Shown one piece after another: positions 59,445-64,000 of a stretch of 64,000 bases of DNA. The notes under the pieces are model-generated. The model was not told the DNA's origin. It saw nothing but the letters and a program-made list of their open reading frames with translations, and ran no database searches. The stretch is from Chondrosia reniformis (Eukaryota > Porifera > Demospongiae > Chondrillida > Chondrillidae). The stretch lies in contig OX359195.1 of assembly GCA_947172415.1 (NCBI GenBank), forward strand, positions 4,191,501-4,255,500, given 5' to 3'. Made by a program: the position numbers and the translations under genes. How positions within the stretch are numbered: the stretch's first letter is position 1; every line of letters begins with the position of its first letter.

Positions 59445-60121
59445 TTACGTAAGTCTACCATTAGGTCTTCTAGTAGTAACATTTCTTTGGAGGTGGGGTA
59501 ACACAATATGGGGTAACACAAGACAGTCCTTAAGCATACTAGCTACTTTTTGCTTATACTTGATTCTAACTAGAGGCTGCCGGGATAGGAAGGTTTTAAA
59601 GGTTGATTTTAGCTTAAAGTATTTGTAACCCTGCTTAATAAGCCTACTGCATAACTGCAAACTTTTAGCCTGAAAACTGGAGAAGTCACTACATATTCTA
59701 GAATACCTAATTAGTTGTGAAATAAAGACACCATAGGCTGGGGTATTAGGAATATTACTATCTAAATGGGGGAAATTTACTATATCAAAGTTAAAGTCCT
59801 CTCGCTTATCATATACTTTAGTGATAAATTGATTGTTAGTAATGGTTATATCTAAGTCTAAAAAGGGGGATTTTTTAGGGCTGGTATTTGTCTTTTTAAG
59901 AATAAGTTCTTTGGGGTAAATATCACTAATTGACAGTTCAAAATCCTTGTTGTTAATACATAAAAGGTCATCAATATACCTATAAGTATTGGAAAATTTA
60001 ATAGCTAGGGTGATGTTATCCTTAAGTAGTCCTTTCATAAACTCATACTCATAGGCAAACAGAAAAAGATTAGCAACTACAGGGGCACAGTCAGTACCCA
60101 TAGGGATACCTACACATTGCT
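59445..60121 (-). pseudogene. C-terminal fragment of Naiad RT
   Basis: Encodes the RT from motif B (GIPMGTDCAP) through YRYIDD to the natural stop. It is identical in protein to the end of the 973-codon ORF as far as can be read. It lacks the endonuclease, fingers and motif A. The first Met (60101) is internal to motif B and not a genuine start. Confidence 0.88.
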
Positions 60122-60540
60122 TGTATGTACTAGTTGTATGTTCTACTTGTATGTTTTATATAGTTGTATATACTAGTTGCGTTTACTAGTTTTATGTAAT
60201 ATTGTATGTAATATTTATATGTGTATGTACTAGTTATATGTAGTAGTGTTGTGTAATAGATATACGTACTAGTTGTTTGTACTAGTTGTATTTACTAGTG
60301 GTGTGTACTAGCTATTTACTAGTTTTATGTACCCGTTCTAAGTAGTACTTCCATGTAATAGTTGTAGTACTAGTTGTATGTACTAGTTGTATGCACTAGT
60401 TGTATGTACTAGTTGTATGTACTAGTTGTATATGTATGTACTAGTTATATGTAGTAGTGTTGTGTACTAGTTATATGTACTAGTTGTTTTTACTAGTTGT
60501 ATGTACTAGTTGTATGTAGGAGTTGTATGTAATATTTGTA
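60122..60540 (+). repeat. Minisatellite array, forward orientation
   Basis: Forward repeats. A block with gtagtagtgttgtgtaatag (about 60240) resembles one near 14630. No gene. Confidence 0.92.
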
Positions 60541-60692
60541 TGTAAGCATTCTACTGTATTCATACTACACTGATGAGTAGTTTATTTGTATAGTTATATA
60601 CAAATAAAGTACATTTGGTTATAAAGAACTTCTTTTATAAAGAACAATTATGCTAGGATTTTGGTGTTCGTTATATCATGAGTCGACTGTAG
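60541..60692 (-). mobile_element. Short pogo/Tigger-like end fragment
   Basis: About 150 bp of non-satellite sequence. Its right end inverts to CTACAGTCGACTCATGATAT followed by AACGAACACC, which resembles the CAGT-starting termini of pogo/Tigger-like elements next to TA. No matching left terminus is seen, so it is probably a truncated single end. No coding sequence. Confidence 0.42.
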
Positions 60693-63398
60693 TTGTATTA
60701 ATTAGTGGTGTGATCTAGTTGTATGTATTATTTATATGGACTAGTTATAGGTCTATGTGCTAGATATATGTAGTACTTGTGTACTAGTTATAGCTACTAG
60801 TTCTATCTATTACTTGTATGTACTAGTTGTATGTACTAATTGGGTTTACTAGTTGTATGTTCTTTACCAGTTGTATGAACTAGTCCTAGTTATATTTACT
60901 AGTTGTAGGTACTAATTGTATAATCTAGTTGGATGTACTACTTGCATGTACTTGTTGTATGTACTAGTTGCATGTACTAGTTATAATAACTGGTTGTATT
61001 CACTAGTTGTATATACTAGTTCTAGTTATATTTACTAGTTGTAGGTACTAATTGTATGTACTAGTTGTATGTACTAGTTGTGTGTATTAGTTATATGTGT
61101 GTGTAATAGTTGTATGTACTAATTGTAGGTCCTAGTACTAATTAAACTAAATTCTCGATAGGTTCTAGTTAAATGCAGTAGATACTAGTTGTATTTACTA
61201 GTAATATGAACTTTTTGTACATACTAGCTGTATGTACAAGATGTGTGGACTGGTTGTATTTAGTAGTTTTATGTACTAATTGTATGTACAAAATGTAGGT
61301 ATTAGTTGTATTTATTAGATATGTACTAGTTGTATGAAATAGTTGCAGGTTCTAGTACTAGTGAAACTAGGTACTAGGTAGGTATTGGTTGTATGTACAA
61401 CTTGTTTGAACTAGTTGTGTACTAGTTGTATGTACTAGTCCTAGTTATATTTACTATTTGTAGGTACTAAATGTATGTATTAGCTGTGTGTTGTAGTTTT
61501 ATGTACTAATTGTATGCACTAGTTGTGTGTACCAATTGCATGTATTAGTTGTATGTAGTAATTGTATGTGCTACCTATGTACTTTATGTACTCTTTCTAT
61601 GTACTAGTTCTATGTACTAGTTTCTAGTTGCATGTACTATTTGCATGTACTATTTGTATGTACTGGTTTGTGTACTAGTTTTATGTACTTCTTGTATGTA
61701 CAAGTTGAATGTACTAGTTGTATGTGCTCGGTGTATGTACTAGTCCTGGTTATATTTACTAGTTTAGGAACTAGGTGTATGTACATAGTTCTATGTATTA
61801 GTTGTAAGCATCAATTTTATGTACTACTTGTATATACTATTAATATGTGATAGTTATATGTGTATATACTAGTTATTTGTAGTAGTTGTGTGTACTAGTT
61901 ATATATACTAGTTGTATGTACTAGTTGTATGTTCAAGGTTTGTGTACTAGTTGTATGTACTTCTTGTATGTACAAGTTGAATGTACTAGTTGTATGTGCT
62001 CGGTGTATGTTCTAGTCCTGGTTATATTTACTAGTTTAGGTACTAGGTGTATTTACACAGTTCTATGTATTAGTTGTAAGCATCAATTGTATGTACTAGC
62101 TGTATGTACTACTTGTATGTACTATTAATATGTTATAGTTATATGTGTATATACTAGTTATTTGTAGTAGTTGTGTGTACTAGTTATATGTACTAGTTGT
62201 ATGTACTAGTTGTATGTACAAGGTTTGTGTACTAGTTGTATGTACTAGTTGTAAGTTCTAGTACTAGTTATACTAGGTACTAGGTAGGTACTAGTTGTAT
62301 GTAGTTGATACTTTCTGCATTTACTAGTTGTATGTACTAATTGCATGTACTAGGTATTTATACTGGTTGTATGTACTAGATACTAGTTGATGTACTAATG
62401 TATGCACTAGTTGTATATAATTGATGTTTGTAATAGTTGTATGTTCTACTAACTAATTGTATATACTAGTTGTATATACTAGTTGTATGAACTATTTATA
62501 TCTGCTAGTTATGTAAGTTTGTACTACTGATATGTGCTACTTGTATGTTCTAGTTGAATGTACAAGTTGTATGTCATAGCTGTAGGTTCTAGTACTAATT
62601 AGATTAGGTTCTAGGTAGGTACTAGTTGTATGTACTAGATACTAGTTGGATATACTAGTTGTATGAGCTAGTTGTGTTTAATTGTTTGAATTACTACTTG
62701 TATGTACTAGTTGTATGACCTAGTTGCACGTTCTATTTGGGTGCATATACTAGTTGTATGTACTAGTTACTAATTCTCTATACTAGATACTTGCTGTATG
62801 TTTAGTTGTACATACCAGTTGTATTTACTAGTTGTAAATATTAGTTGAATGTACTCCATACTAGTTGTATGTACTAGTTGTATGAACTAGTTGTGTGTAA
62901 TTGGTGTATACACTAGGTATATTTACTAGTTGTAGGTTCTAGTTGTATGTAGTAGTTGTGTACTTTATTTATATGTATATGACCTGTTTATAACTGTTGT
63001 AGGTACTAGTTTTATGGAATTGTTCTATGTACAAGTTTTAGTTCTAATTTAATGTAATAGGTGTATGCAGTAGTAGTATGTACTATATATATGTGCTAGT
63101 TATAAGTGTATGTTCTAGTAATATGTATTAGCTGTACGCACAAGTCGTATGTACTAGATGAAAGTACTGATTGTATGTACTAGTAAGTTCTAGTTATGTG
63201 TACTAGTTGTATGTACTAGTTGTATGTACTAGTTGTAGTACTAGTTGTATATACTAATTGAATGTAACAATTTTATGTACTAGTTGAAGTTCTAGTTTAA
63301 TGAACTAGTTGCAAGTACTAGCTTTATGTAGTAGTTGTAAATACTAGTTGTAAGTAGTAGTTGTATGTACTAGATGTATATACTAGTTGTATGTACTA
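60693..63398 (+). repeat. Minisatellite array with tandem ~300-bp composite duplication
   Basis: Forward repeats. Two consecutive composite units at about 61645-61940 and 61942-62230 share an ordered series of variants (acttcttgtatgtacaagtt, gctcggtgtatgt, ggttatatttactagttta, ttatttgtagtagttgtgtg). The small open frames at 61632-61850 and 61925-62128 (Cys/Tyr-rich) are translations of satellite and not genes. 61330-63160 parallels 13010-14330. Confidence 0.93.
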
Positions 63399-64000
63399 CA
63401 GTCAAACCTCTGAAGAAAGGACACTTTAGGACTGGGCCTTTTGTCCTTTGTTCGGAGGTTGTCCCTATCTCAGAGGTTAATCAAATTTTGATTGTATCAT
63501 CCTCTAAAATGTTTAGATATGGTAGACAATTTAATGAAATGCATGGTTGTGAGTAGTGTAAGTTGAAAAACAGTGATTTTGGATTAAGTGTTGTGAATGC
63601 CATGGATGCATGCATGAATCAATAAAATTATTGGATTGTCAGTTTTACCCGTCATGATAATTTTTGAGTGAAATAGTCATGTAGTGTTGCCTGTCTTGCA
63701 AATGTGTGCTTTAGGTTCACAATCCTCTCAATTGTGGAACCAATAGATAAGGCTTCATCTCCATGTCCTTTATATTCCAAAAATCGGGACACTTCCTCCC
63801 AAGAAGTTATGGCTTCCTTGTATATCTTCAACTTGGGAAAGGGCTCTTCTGTGTTAGCAGTAGAGTCATCCTCATCATCACTATCTCCATCTACTTGTCC
63901 ACAATCTTCTACTTGCTGATGTTCCTCAAGCTCTTCAAGGAATGCTGCTTCCCAATTGTCATCGTCCATTTCCATGCACACAGGAAGATCACTATCACCA
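63399..64000 (-). mobile_element. pogo/Tigger-like transposon, terminal part, runs off the window
   Basis: The terminus CAGTCAAACCTCTGAAGAAAG directly follows TA (63397-63398). CAGT plus a TA target is characteristic of pogo/Tigger. Transposase C-terminal coding sequence lies just inside on the minus strand. The other end is beyond 64000. Confidence 0.65.
63652..63981 (-). CDS. Probable pogo/Tigger-like transposase C-terminus (partial)
   Basis: A minus-strand frame of 109 codons. It has an acidic stretch (EELEEHQQVEDCGQVDGDSDDEDD), then KLKIYKEAITSWEEVSRFLE and YKGHGDEALSIGSTIERIV, and ends RQATLHDYFTQKLS. An acidic region followed by a short helical segment and a xQxTLxDYF tail at the C-terminus is common in Tigger/jerky-like transposases. 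The DDE catalytic domain would lie beyond 64000. The upstream limit is not a reliable start because the gene probably continues past the window. Identification rests on the tail and the adjacent TIR. Confidence 0.5.
   Translation of the reverse strand: MCMEMDDDNWEAAFLEELEEHQQVEDCGQVDGDSDDEDDSTANTEEPFPKLKIYKEAITSWEEVSRFLEYKGHGDEALSIGSTIERIVNLKHTFARQATLHDYFTQKLS

Larger units (their letters stand above)
58995..60121 (-). mobile_element. 5'-truncated Naiad copy in tandem upstream of the full-length copy
   Basis: A direct repeat of 55494-56620, identical in length (1,127 bp). The repeat ends at acacattgct in both, after which this copy meets satellite (tgtatgtactag). It contains the last 218 RT codons (59445-60101) and the full 3' noncoding region. 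In element orientation it precedes the full-length copy, acting like the leading partial repeat common in Penelope-like insertions. Confidence 0.88.

Noticed and set aside
61632..62128. Cys/Tyr-rich small ORFs resembling repeat proteins
   Set aside because: They are direct translations of the 13-bp satellite and occur wherever the repeat stays in frame.

Overview
The window is eukaryotic, almost certainly from an invertebrate animal. It is a satellite-DNA domain filled with transposable elements, and I see no convincing host cellular gene, rRNA or tRNA. The background is a degenerate minisatellite with a unit of about 13 bp (ACTAGTTGTATGT and variants). Roughly 40 kb of the 64 kb is this array. 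Its orientation flips at about 8.95, 10.84, 14.83, 15.53, 38.93 and 52.93 kb, and it carries a higher-order structure in which marker blocks recur in the same order several kilobases apart. The phylum cannot be fixed from the sequence. The mixture of Naiad-type and canonical Penelope-like elements, a non-LTR element with a restriction-like endonuclease, CR1-like and other APE-type LINEs, pogo/Tigger-like elements and a DDE transposon resembles sponge, cnidarian or mollusc genomes.

Layout. 1-917 satellite. 1029-6740 is an R2-superclade-like non-LTR retrotransposon (minus strand), split by an inverted pair of Penelope-like copies (1464-4311) that is flanked by a 12-bp target duplication. 6755-19820 is satellite with two inverted blocks and two copies of a ~390-bp terminal-inverted-repeat element carrying a hammerhead-ribozyme core. 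19825-20579 is a Penelope relic. 22025-22723 is an internally deleted RT relic, with an inverted partner at 42817-43517. 22868-26881 is a decayed DDE transposon with TIRs and a TA duplication. 27393-31037 is a decayed APE-type LINE. 32945-34934 is a decayed Penelope element. 35957-41974 holds four copies of a pogo/Tigger-like fragment, two on each strand around a satellite orientation switch. 43677-47030 is a decayed CR1/L2-like LINE with a 2A-like motif. 54145-54531 is the third hammerhead TIR element. 55494-60121 is a Naiad-type Penelope element with an intact 973-codon ORF, preceded by a 5'-truncated tandem copy. 63399 onward is the end of another pogo/Tigger-like element, which runs off the window.

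The only apparently intact autonomous mobile gene is the Naiad ORF (55944-58865, minus). All other coding relics carry frameshifts, stops or truncations. The recurring theme is hammerhead or hammerhead-like self-cleaving motifs at Penelope-type termini and inside the short TIR element. The shared flanks of the TIR element show that it spread by duplication of the satellite itself rather than by three separate insertions.
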